Assembly: GCA_965208385.1 (NCBI GenBank)
Contig: CBDBOO010000016.1
Location: forward strand, 24,844 to 88,843
Direction of reading: 5' to 3'
DNA length: 64,000 nucleotides
Source of the DNA: Endozoicomonas sp965208385
GTDB taxonomy: Bacteria; Pseudomonadota; Gammaproteobacteria; Pseudomonadales; Endozoicomonadaceae
Part shown: one piece after another, positions 45,248-53,741 of the stretch
Layout: every line of letters begins with the position of its first letter
Numbering within the stretch: the stretch's first letter is position 1
Notes under the pieces: model-generated
The model's input: only the letters and a program-made list of their open reading frames with translations
The model's database searches: none
Told to the model about the DNA's origin: nothing
Made by a program: the position numbers and the translations under genes

Positions 45248-45372
45248 GTCTATAAACTGCAGATACGTTCTGAACCGCTATGTCTTTTTCGCGCATTTCC
45301 CTGATATCTTTTGCTTGCGTTTATCACTAGGCTCTCCATATTAACTCTCTACCCCGATTCCCTAGCTAAACT

Positions 45373-45422
45373 CTTCACTTTAATCTTCACTTTAACTCTC
45401 CACCTTAACTCTCCACCTTAAC
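45373..45422. repeat. Two adjacent short tandem duplications before the LysR gene
   Basis: CTTCACTTTAAT/CTTCACTTTAAC (12 bp, 45373-45396) is followed at once by TCTCCACCTTAAC twice (13 bp, 45397-45422). The two unit types also resemble each other (CTYCACYTTAA), suggesting stepwise duplication. Confidence 0.95.
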
Positions 45423-45450
45423 TTCTCCGAAAACCGGAATGTGAGCGTCT

Positions 45451-46365
45451 ATGGGCATTGATGAATATCTTTTTCAGCTCGATTGGAATCTGCTGAAGAT
45501 ACTGTTGGTGATGACCGAAGAAAAAAATGCCAAGAGGGCTGCCAGACGATTACAGATCAGTCAGCCAGCAGTGAGTCGTTCCATCAGTAAATTGCGGGAA
45601 TATCTGAATGATCCTCTATTTGTCCGAACTCAGTACGGTTTTGTATTAACACCAAGGGCTGAAGAGATTGAGCAGCGGTTACCTGCCGTTATCAATGAAT
45701 TGCGAACATTGATCTTCCAGAATGATAATTTTGATATTCGCTCTCATAATGGCGCCTTCAAAATAGTTATTATTGATTGTCTGGCGGAGCGTATAGGGGG
45801 TGGATTGTTCACCGAGTTTTTCCGGAACGCTCCCAATACCCAGTTACATCTGCTTGGCTGGGGTGCCGATACCGCAGAACAGCTGGTTTCCGGTGAGATC
45901 GATGCGGCTATCAGTTATTTTCCTTTGGATGTATCGAAACAGCTGGTTCAGCGCAAGTTATGGGAAGACGAAATAATTATCATAGGGCGCAAAGAACACC
46001 CTATCAAATCAGCCGGTGTCACTCTGGAGTCTATTGCCCGTTATCCTCTGGCCCATCAAATTATTCCACACTGGTATGAAGAAATGATGCTGATGGATTA
46101 CATGGCTAAACAGGGGTGTCAGGCTCGCATCATGTTTCGAAGCCAGTATCTAATGGCGCTGTACCAGGTTATCAGAGAGTCCGACACACTGTTTTGTTCG
46201 CCGAAAATAACAGAAAGTCTGATCAGTGAAGACCTGGAGGTTTTTGAATTGCCAGCCCCGCTGTCGTTTAACAGACTGCCTTTCGGACTCACTTTTCATG
46301 GGAAAAATACACACAATCCATTATTTAACTGGGTAGAAATGAAAATTCGGGAATTAATTCAGTAA
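45451..46365 (+). CDS. LysR-family transcriptional regulator
   Basis: 304-aa regulator with an N-terminal winged helix (LKILLVMTEEKNAKRAARRLQISQPAVSRSISKLREYL...DPLFVRT) and a periplasmic-binding-like effector domain. The target is unknown; fadL lies 0.5 kb downstream on the same strand rather than divergently. The last codons and stop lie inside a 13-bp tandem repeat array. Confidence 0.92.
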   Translation: MGIDEYLFQLDWNLLKILLVMTEEKNAKRAARRLQISQPAVSRSISKLREYLNDPLFVRTQYGFVLTPRAEEIEQRLPAVINELRTLIFQNDNFDIRSHNGAFKIVIIDCLAERIGGGLFTEFFRNAPNTQLHLLGWGADTAEQLVSGEIDAAISYFPLDVSKQLVQRKLWEDEIIIIGRKEHPIKSAGVTLESIARYPLAHQIIPHWYEEMMLMDYMAKQGCQARIMFRSQYLMALYQVIRESDTLFCSPKITESLISEDLEVFELPAPLSFNRLPFGLTFHGKNTHNPLFNWVEMKIRELIQ

Positions 46366-46403
46366 ATTGATTCAGTAAATTGATTCAGTCGTTTGATTCA
46401 GTA
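46352..46403. repeat. 13-bp repeat array across the LysR stop codon
   Basis: Four 13-bp units: AATTAATTCAGTA, AATTGATTCAGTA, AATTGATTCAGTC, GTTTGATTCAGTA. The first contains the Gln codon and the first bases of the TAA stop. Confidence 0.95.
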
Positions 46404-46860
46404 GAAAGTGTCGATGATTTTTATTCATTCTGTCTCAACATGTTCTCATTTAAATGAGCAAATCGGCTAAGTGGTTCGCCCTGTAAAGGGTGAGTGGTTT
46501 GTATGATTAGGTTGTGTAATACGTATACCGGGTTCGGGGTTTCCAGATGTTTGCGGAAAAAACATGACTTCAGAGAATAAGATATAAGTCAGGTGAAACT
46601 CTGGAATACCAAAAGGTAATTATAAGATGGTTTAATCTCCGCAGTGAAAAAAGTCAGTGTGACTGACCAGATTTACTAATGTAATTCTGTAAACATTGAA
46701 GCCATAAGTCAGCCAGAGCGTTGTTTTAGAATTGAATAAAACCGTTGATTCATAATAGCGTTTAAATTGACAGCATCCCTTCATCTGGAACAGATAATTA
46801 CCTGGTCGAGGGTCAGCATGGCGAACCAGTTAGTGTTCAATTCAGCGAAATAAATACGAC
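46404..46860. other. Long leader region before fadL
   Basis: About 460 bp without a gene. It contains GTCAGT-GTG-ACTGAC (46653-46667) overlapping GACCAG; on the minus strand this reads CTGGTCAGTC and resembles a FadR half-site. Otherwise nothing recognisable was seen. The fadL promoter is expected here. Confidence 0.4.
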
Positions 46861-48126
46861 ATGATGACAAGAAATCTGTTGCGTGCCTCTGTTGCCGCTA
46901 TTTGTAGCGCCACAATTTCAAGTGGTGTGATGGCTTCCGGCCTTTTTCTACCAGAAGGTGCCAGTGCCGGTTATGGTATGGCTGGGGCGGGCGACGGTGT
47001 TAATACAGACAGTGCTGCTGTTATGTGGGCCAACCCCGCAGCAATGGCGGGGCTGGAAGGCGAGATGCTGACCATCAATGGCACCCTGTTTGATCTCAGT
47101 CTCAAATATGAAGATCACGAAGATCCATCAAAAGACAGCCCTAATGCTGGCAGGGTTTTGCCAACCGGTGGTGTTTTTTATGCCCTGCCTCTGGATGAAA
47201 AAATGACCATGGGATTAGCGCTTAGCAGCAGTGGTGGCTCAGCCTATGATTACAGTGACTGGTCAAATAATCCCTATGGTGCAGCTCTTGCCGAAAAGGG
47301 TGCGCTGGCCAACCTGCAGTTCAACCCTTCCCTGAGCTACCGTCTGAATGATAAATGGTCCATCGGTGGTGGTATTCAGTTCAACTATACCCTGCTGGTC
47401 TCGGAATCCTCTTTCTATCCAACGGATAGTTCTGCCCTGAAACTGGATCAGACCGGTGATTTTGGAGTGGGCTTTAACCTGGGTGTGTTTTTCCAGCCTT
47501 CGGATAAAGTAAATCTGGGCTTAAGTTACCGCTCCGGTCAGGAACATACATTCAGTGACAGTGGCGAGCTGTTAGGACAGTCAAGAAAGTACTCCTACGA
47601 GTTTTCTCCTTTTGTTGACCAGATTGATCTCAGCGGCAGTATAGAACTGAATGATAAGTGGAAATTGCTGGGCTCTATTGGCTGGCAGAAATGGAGTGAT
47701 ATGGACTCTTCCACCATATATCTGGAAGAAAAAGGTAACAATGATCTTCTCGTCAAAGAGATTCCTGTTGTACGCAATTGGGATGACACCTGGAAGTATT
47801 CTGTGGGGGTTCAGTACATACTGAATAAAGACTGGACTCTTAAAACAGGGGTTACCTATGAAACCTCACCATTGGATGACGCCACACTACAGACGCCGGA
47901 TATGCCCATGGATCGCCAGATTCGCTTTGCGGTAGGTGCCACCACCAGCCTGGGTAAAAACTGGACAGTGGATATGTACTATGAATACGCCGATATGGGT
48001 GAACCGGATATTTACCGGGAAGCTGCAGAAGTGGGCGAAAATGGTGTAATTATTCCCGGAGTGAATGGCAAAATAACGGATTATAATATCCACTTTATCG
48101 GGGCAGCTTTTACCCGTAAGTTCTGA
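46861..48126 (+). CDS. fadL: FadL/OmpP1-family outer-membrane long-chain fatty-acid transporter
   Basis: Beta-barrel channel for hydrophobic compounds, most likely long-chain fatty acids. The 421-aa protein has a signal peptide ending GVMASG, the family hatch motif ASGLFLPEGASAGYGMAGAGDGVNTDSAAVMWANPAAMAGLEG in its N-terminal part, alternating barrel strands, and a C-terminal IGAAFTRKF ending in Phe. The first codons ATGATG give two possible starts. Specific substrate not shown. Confidence 0.9.
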   Translation: MMTRNLLRASVAAICSATISSGVMASGLFLPEGASAGYGMAGAGDGVNTDSAAVMWANPAAMAGLEGEMLTINGTLFDLSLKYEDHEDPSKDSPNAGRVLPTGGVFYALPLDEKMTMGLALSSSGGSAYDYSDWSNNPYGAALAEKGALANLQFNPSLSYRLNDKWSIGGGIQFNYTLLVSESSFYPTDSSALKLDQTGDFGVGFNLGVFFQPSDKVNLGLSYRSGQEHTFSDSGELLGQSRKYSYEFSPFVDQIDLSGSIELNDKWKLLGSIGWQKWSDMDSSTIYLEEKGNNDLLVKEIPVVRNWDDTWKYSVGVQYILNKDWTLKTGVTYETSPLDDATLQTPDMPMDRQIRFAVGATTSLGKNWTVDMYYEYADMGEPDIYREAAEVGENGVIIPGVNGKITDYNIHFIGAAFTRKF

Positions 48127-48243
48127 TTCGTCTGATGAGTGTCTGCAGGGAAGCAGATGCTATGGGCTCGTCGTGCTATCTGAAGAGAAACAGCTATTCT
48201 GAATGCAATTGATAGCTGATCCGAAGCAGGCGAACCGTATCCA

Positions 48244-48561
48244 ATGAAATACCATCATCTGGGCATACCCACACCAGAAAAAAAGCCGGGAATGCGTTAC
48301 CTGGCACATTTGAAAATGTCCGTCTGCGGTTATGAAACCAGTCCCTACAAGATTGAATGGATGCATTTTGATGAGGATTGCACTATTCCCGATTTAGTAC
48401 AGTCAGTTCCACATGTGGCTTTTGAAGTGGAAAATCTGGAAAAAGCCATTGAAGGAAAAAAAGTCATTATTGAACCAACCGAGCCCTCGGACGGCATTCG
48501 GGTGGCTTTTATTGAAGAAAACGGCGCTCCGGTGGAATTTCTGGAGATAATCTGGAGATAA
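48244..48561 (+). CDS. Small VOC (glyoxalase-like) protein
   Basis: 105-aa single-domain vicinal-oxygen-chelate protein: KYHHLGIPT with the first metal His, PHVAFEVENLEKAIEG with the second, and PVEFLEI with the terminal Glu ligand. Substrate unknown. Its last residues IWR and the stop codon are created by an 11-bp tandem repeat that starts within the final conserved FLEI motif. Confidence 0.85.
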   Translation: MKYHHLGIPTPEKKPGMRYLAHLKMSVCGYETSPYKIEWMHFDEDCTIPDLVQSVPHVAFEVENLEKAIEGKKVIIEPTEPSDGIRVAFIEENGAPVEFLEIIWR

Positions 48562-48572
48562 TCTGGAGATAA
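48540..48572. repeat. 11-bp triplicate repeat across the VOC stop codon
   Basis: TCTGGAGATAA occurs three times in perfect tandem. The stop TAA used (48559-48561) is the end of unit two, so copy-number change would alter the C-terminus. Confidence 0.97.
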
Positions 48573-48621
48573 AAAGTACTCCGTCATCCTGAAACTGATT
48601 AAAATTCAGTCTTCTTTATAA

Positions 48622-48648
48622 CTGCCATATGAACTGCCATATGAACTG
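48622..48648. repeat. 12-bp tandem duplication before cpdB
   Basis: AACTGCCATATG occurs twice in tandem, followed by AACTGC, in the 197-bp spacer between the VOC gene and cpdB. Confidence 0.9.
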
Positions 48649-48758
48649 CGATTGCTTTTATAGCGAAACCCCCACGGTTATTGTGTGAGTTCCTGATATA
48701 ACCTGTTGCCAATAATACATAGACTGTCGCTATTTATTGGTCGACCTACAGGCACTTC

Positions 48759-50720
48759 ATGCGTTTCATCCGATCTTCTCTATCTTCGGCCATTTTGGCT
48801 GGTCTGGTTTCTGTCAGCAGTCTGGCAACAGCCGCTACTGTTGATCTTCGAATTCTGGAAACCACAGACATTCATACCAATGTCATGGATTATGACTATT
48901 ACAAGGATCAGCCAACCAACAAGTTTGGATTGGTACGATTGGCATCTCTGATTAAAAAGGCAAGAGCTGAAGTAGACAACAGTGTTCTGGTGGATAACGG
49001 TGATCTGCTGCAGGGTTCACCCATGGGTGATTATATGGCCGGGAAAGGCCTGAAGAAGGGTGATGTTCATCCTGCCTATAAAGCCATGAACCAATTGAAT
49101 TATGATGTGGGGAATATTGGTAATCATGAATTCAATTACGGTCTGGATTTCCTCAAAGAAGCCACCAATGATGCAGTGTTTCCTTATATCAATGCCAATG
49201 TCGTCGATGCTTCAACGGACAAAAACCTGTATCAGCCTTACATCATCAAAGATCAGCAGTTCAAAGACTCTGATGGAGAAATGCAAACCATAAAAGTAGG
49301 CTACATCGGATTTGTACCTCCTCAAATTATGCAATGGGACCGCAAAAACCTTGAAGGCAAGGTTATTGCCGGCGATATTCTGGAAGCAGCAAAGAAATAT
49401 GTTCCTCAGATGAAAACTGAAGGGGCTGATGTCATTATTGCTGTCCCTCACTCTGGCTTCAGTTCGGAACCATACAAAGCTATGGCCGAAAATTCAGTGT
49501 ATTTCCTGTCTGAGGTAGAAGGAATCAACGCCATTATGTTTGGTCATTCCCACGGAGTCTTTCCCGGGAAAGGCTATGCAGATATAGCCGGTGTTGATCT
49601 GGAAAAAGGCACGATTAATGGTGTTCCGGCAGTTATGCCTGGGCGCTGGGGAAGCCATCTTGGGCTGGTAGATCTGACGCTGGATAACAGCAACGGGCAA
49701 TGGCAGGTAGTCTCTGCACAGGCATCAACCCGGCCTGTATTTGACCGGGCAACAGGCAAGCCCGTGGTGGAAGCGGACCCGCAATTGGTAAACAGTGTTG
49801 CGGCTGAGCATAAAGGCACGCGTGAGTTTGTGAATCAGCCCATCGGTAAAGCGTCTGATGTAATGTACAGTTTTCTGGCGCTGGTTCAGGATGATCCGAC
49901 CATCCAGATCGTTAACAATGCCCAGAAAGATTATGTAGAACGCTTTATTCAGGGTGATCCTGATCTGGCGGGTATTCCAGTGCTGTCTGCAGCTGCACCA
50001 TTTAAAGTCGGTGGTCGTAAGAATGATCCGGCCAATTTCACAGAAGTGGAAGCTGGAATACTGACCTTCCGTAATGCTGCGGATTTATATCTGTACCCAA
50101 ATACTCTGGTCGCTTTAAAAGTAACCGGCAAAGAGGTGAGAGAATGGCTGGAGCGTTCCGCAGGTCAGTTCAACCAGATAGATGTGAACAGTACAGAACC
50201 TCAGTCGTTAATTAACTGGGATACATTCCGTACCTATAACTTCGATGTGATTGACGGTGTTGAATATCAGATCGATGTCTCCAGACCTTCCCGTTACAAC
50301 GAAAAAGGCGAAGTAATTAACGATATTCGTCGTATTGTTAATCTGACCTATCAGGGTAAAGCGATTGAAGACAGTCAGGCATTTATTATTGCCACAAATA
50401 ACTACCGTGCCTATGGCGGTGGTAATTTTGCCGGAACCGGTGAAAACTTTATAGCCTTTGCATCTCCTGACGAAAACAGGACTGTATTGTCTAGCTACAT
50501 TGCAGCCCAGACCAAAGCAAAAGGTCAGGTGGTGCCCAGTGCCGATAACAACTGGCGTTTGGCAGCAATTTCATCGGATAAAAAACTTAATATTGTTTTT
50601 GAAACTTCACCTTCTGAAAAAGCCGGAAAGTTTATTCAGGAAAAGACCGCTTATTCCATGGAAAAAGTGGGTACAGATGAGGCAGGGTTTGCAAAATATC
50701 AGATGAGTTTGAGTAAATAA
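48759..50720 (+). CDS. cpdB: 2',3'-cyclic-nucleotide 2'-phosphodiesterase/3'-nucleotidase
   Basis: Periplasmic enzyme that salvages nucleosides and phosphate from 2',3'-cyclic nucleotides. The 653-aa protein has a signal peptide (RSSLSSAILAGLVSVSSLATAA), then a metallophosphatase domain with ETTDIHTNV, DNGDLLQGSPMGDY, NIGNHEFNYG and FGHSHGVFPG, and a C-terminal 5'-nucleotidase domain with NNYRAYGGGNFAGTGE. It is followed by a strong terminator. Confidence 0.95.
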   Translation: MRFIRSSLSSAILAGLVSVSSLATAATVDLRILETTDIHTNVMDYDYYKDQPTNKFGLVRLASLIKKARAEVDNSVLVDNGDLLQGSPMGDYMAGKGLKKGDVHPAYKAMNQLNYDVGNIGNHEFNYGLDFLKEATNDAVFPYINANVVDASTDKNLYQPYIIKDQQFKDSDGEMQTIKVGYIGFVPPQIMQWDRKNLEGKVIAGDILEAAKKYVPQMKTEGADVIIAVPHSGFSSEPYKAMAENSVYFLSEVEGINAIMFGHSHGVFPGKGYADIAGVDLEKGTINGVPAVMPGRWGSHLGLVDLTLDNSNGQWQVVSAQASTRPVFDRATGKPVVEADPQLVNSVAAEHKGTREFVNQPIGKASDVMYSFLALVQDDPTIQIVNNAQKDYVERFIQGDPDLAGIPVLSAAAPFKVGGRKNDPANFTEVEAGILTFRNAADLYLYPNTLVALKVTGKEVREWLERSAGQFNQIDVNSTEPQSLINWDTFRTYNFDVIDGVEYQIDVSRPSRYNEKGEVINDIRRIVNLTYQGKAIEDSQAFIIATNNYRAYGGGNFAGTGENFIAFASPDENRTVLSSYIAAQTKAKGQVVPSADNNWRLAAISSDKKLNIVFETSPSEKAGKFIQEKTAYSMEKVGTDEAGFAKYQMSLSK

Positions 50721-50751
50721 GAATAGTTTGCTTTCTGGATAGATATAAAAC

Positions 50752-50785
50752 AAAACCCCGGTCAGTATAAACTGATCGGGGTTTT
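50752..50785. terminator. Bidirectional terminator between cpdB and the TonB receptor
   Basis: AAAACCCCGGTCAGT-ATAA-ACTGATCGGGGTTTT is a 15-bp stem with one G-U pair, a 4-nt loop and A/T tracts on both arms, serving both convergent genes. Confidence 0.95.
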
Positions 50786-50816
50786 GTTTCTGACTTACGA
50801 ATTAATAATCAATTCA

Positions 50817-53597
50817 TTAGAAAGAGTATTGGATAGAACCAGTGAAGGTTCGGCCCAATTCGCTGTCTGTAAAGATCGCAGCACCGGCATTACCGAAGTT
50901 AGAGAATGAAGGATCTCTATCGAGCATATTGATAACGCCAATAGATAAAGCTAAATCTTCAATTCCGGTATATTGATAACTCAAGTCAAATGTTGTCATT
51001 GAACTTACGCGTAGAGGTTCACCTGTTACGCTGTTGGAAGCAGCATTTGTGGTGGTATCTGTGTATGGATGACGATAATTTGTGAAGAATACAAAATTGT
51101 GGTCATTCTTCCATGTCCAGTCAACAAAAGCACGAGCCTTCCAGCGAGGAACCCCCAGATCCCCTACAAACTCATCTCTGCCTTCAAACTGACTGATTAA
51201 TTCAATCTGATGAAGGTAAGAGCCCTTAAAGCCAAACTCAAAAGTACCCAGAGCATAGTGGTCATACACATAATCCAGCTTTACATCAACACCGCTGGCA
51301 GTTTGCTCATCAATGTTTAATTGACGAGTATTAACCTGAATAAGCTCACCACTGGTGACACCATCGGCGATATCTTCATCGCTGGCCGTTGCTTCACGCT
51401 GGATGAAGTCACCATAGGATTCTTCATTCTCAAGGGCATAACCAACCGATAGACGATTGATCTGATCTTCGAGTTTCACATACCAGTAGTCAGTGGTTAC
51501 AGTAATGGAATCTGTTGGCTGGAATACAAAGCCAAAGCCAAAGTTCTCAGATGTTTCTGGACCAAGTTCAGGACTTTCGCCTGCCACAACCAGAGTTGAT
51601 GTTGCACGGCAATATGCGCTTGTAGCCGATTCATCATCATCAGGGTTTGCTGCCTCGTATTCATCACAGCGAGTTGGATCAGCTACTGTTAAGTATGAAC
51701 GTGATTCCTTGGTGTATTTCTCTGCAATACTGGGGGCTCGGAAACCCGTTCCCCAACTTGCCCGAAACAGAATTTCATCCGCTGGCTGATAACGAACTTT
51801 TATAGACGGATTAGTAGTACTGCCAAAATCGCTATAGTCTTCGTATCGAACCGCTGCAATAGCTTGCAATGTATCCAGTAACGGAATATTGGTTTCAGCA
51901 TAGACTGACTTTATATTCCGATCACCCTCGGCGCTGACGCCACCAAAGTTATGAATTTTGTCTGCCTTGGATAAATCATCTGGCTCATCCTTGCCTTCTT
52001 CCCAACGCAGTTCAGCACCAACTACCAGATTGACATCCCCGGAAGGTAGTTCAAACAAGGCTCCAGTAGTATTAGCGTCAATAAAATACAGGTCAGAAGT
52101 ACCTTTCCGAACGGTATTTATACGTATTTTATCCAGAGTTTCTTTACTATTGGTCTCTGTGACATCAACCGCTCCATTGGTCAACTCTGACAGATTCAAC
52201 CCAGGTATATAGAAGTATTCATAACTGACCAGAGCATCATTAAGTCGATCTTTGTGAGCCTGGTTTTTAGTTGTGGTTTCAGTACGACTGGTAGAATAAC
52301 CACCCGCAGCTTCCCAACTCCAGTCCTGTAAAGGACCAAGGCTCCAATAGCCTCTGGCACCGGTAACAAGACGCCCTGCCAGTGTTTCACTCTCATTGAT
52401 CATTGGGCCAAGGTCATCTAACTGCCAAGCCAGAACGGCAGCATTAATGCTTGGGTCAAGACCAGGCAAGGTATCAAATGGACCACCATATGCGCTGGTT
52501 AAATAATACCCACCATTCAGATCGGTGTGGCGAGGAGTGTATACAAAAGTATTGGGGTCCACATACGTGGATTTTGAATAGCTTGCCTGAGCATCGGCAA
52601 AAAGCTCAATTCCATTGTCAAAGTTATAGGTACCCGTTAGAACAGAAGCAATCTGTTCTCTTTCAGGCCTAAATGTGCTGTCGGAATAATTCAGGCAATA
52701 GGTGTTACCACTTGCTTCGGCGGTAAATCTTTCACCTTCAGAGCATACGGTAGGTGCTATTCGCCTCCCTGTATCAGCATCTAAAACAAATGGTGCACCA
52801 GGTCCACCGTATGTCAGACGGCTATCCTTCAAGCTCAAGCTATTGACTTTGCTTTTTAGAGGCTCTTTGGAGTAGTCACGATCAAAAGCAGTTAAATTTT
52901 GGCGCTTTTGATAGTTAATGCTGGCCATCACATTACTATTATCGGTACTGATACCTCCCAGATAGTTAATGCTGGCTGCTTCTCCACCACCGCTAGGGGC
53001 ACTGATATCTGCCCAAACCTTCTGACCATCGAAATCATTACGCATAATGATATTTACAACACCGGTAATGGCATCAGAGCCGTAAATGGATGAGGCTCCG
53101 TCTAGCAGTATGTCAATTCGCTCAATGGCGCCCAGAGATATGCTGTTCAGGTCAACAAAGTTATCAGTCAGGTTCTCTGCAAAGCCATAAGCAGCAACCC
53201 GGCGCCCGTTGATCAGTGTAAGAGTGCGGTTTACACCCATAGAGCGCAATGAGGCTCCCTTAGCGCCATCGGAAAAACCACCAGAGAAAGACTCTGGCAG
53301 TGCACCGTTGTTGGCAGATATAGAATCCATAAGTTGGCTTACATTAGAAAAGCCACCTTTCTCTATATCTGCACGAGTGATTACCTGAATATTTGAGGCG
53401 CCAGAAATATCGATACCACGAAGACGTGAACCGGTTATCTGAATTTTTTGCAGTTTTTCAACGTTTTGTTCCTGCTTCTCTTTCTCAGTGTCTTTAGCAG
53501 AATCACCATCGGCAGCATAAACAGGTGCAGAGATTATGGCAGCAGAAAACAAAGCCAGCCTCACAGCAGAGGCTAAAGCATTTTCCCTTGGTTTCAT
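50817..53597 (-). CDS. TonB-dependent outer-membrane receptor
   Basis: 926-aa active-transport receptor. It has a signal peptide (LALFSAAIISAPVYAA), a plug domain with QITGSRLRGIDISGASNIQVITRADIEKGGFSNVSQLMDSI, LINGRRVAAYGF and the end-of-plug VNIIMRNDFDG, then a beta barrel ending in FTGSIQYSF. It resembles the large receptor class used for peptides or complex substrates; iron siderophores cannot be excluded. It lies 144 bp downstream of the S9 peptidase gene on the same strand, suggesting peptide uptake. Confidence 0.92.
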   Translation of the reverse strand: MKPRENALASAVRLALFSAAIISAPVYAADGDSAKDTEKEKQEQNVEKLQKIQITGSRLRGIDISGASNIQVITRADIEKGGFSNVSQLMDSISANNGALPESFSGGFSDGAKGASLRSMGVNRTLTLINGRRVAAYGFAENLTDNFVDLNSISLGAIERIDILLDGASSIYGSDAITGVVNIIMRNDFDGQKVWADISAPSGGGEAASINYLGGISTDNSNVMASINYQKRQNLTAFDRDYSKEPLKSKVNSLSLKDSRLTYGGPGAPFVLDADTGRRIAPTVCSEGERFTAEASGNTYCLNYSDSTFRPEREQIASVLTGTYNFDNGIELFADAQASYSKSTYVDPNTFVYTPRHTDLNGGYYLTSAYGGPFDTLPGLDPSINAAVLAWQLDDLGPMINESETLAGRLVTGARGYWSLGPLQDWSWEAAGGYSTSRTETTTKNQAHKDRLNDALVSYEYFYIPGLNLSELTNGAVDVTETNSKETLDKIRINTVRKGTSDLYFIDANTTGALFELPSGDVNLVVGAELRWEEGKDEPDDLSKADKIHNFGGVSAEGDRNIKSVYAETNIPLLDTLQAIAAVRYEDYSDFGSTTNPSIKVRYQPADEILFRASWGTGFRAPSIAEKYTKESRSYLTVADPTRCDEYEAANPDDDESATSAYCRATSTLVVAGESPELGPETSENFGFGFVFQPTDSITVTTDYWYVKLEDQINRLSVGYALENEESYGDFIQREATASDEDIADGVTSGELIQVNTRQLNIDEQTASGVDVKLDYVYDHYALGTFEFGFKGSYLHQIELISQFEGRDEFVGDLGVPRWKARAFVDWTWKNDHNFVFFTNYRHPYTDTTTNAASNSVTGEPLRVSSMTTFDLSYQYTGIEDLALSIGVINMLDRDPSFSNFGNAGAAIFTDSELGRTFTGSIQYSF

Positions 53598-53741
53598 TAT
53601 TATTTTACCTTGTGTTTACTCTAGAGTGTTGCCATCCAATGGCGTAGACAGCTCTGCCAGACTGCAGGTTGAAGATCCTACTGCAATTGCTCCACAACCT
53701 GTAATCTGAAATCCCCTTTTCAGAGCTGAATGCTGGTTTGA

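Noticed and set aside
42602..45450. A parS site or oriC near parA-parB
   Set aside because: No sequence close to TGTTTCACGTGAAACA and no cluster of DnaA boxes was seen by eye; a computed scan would be needed.
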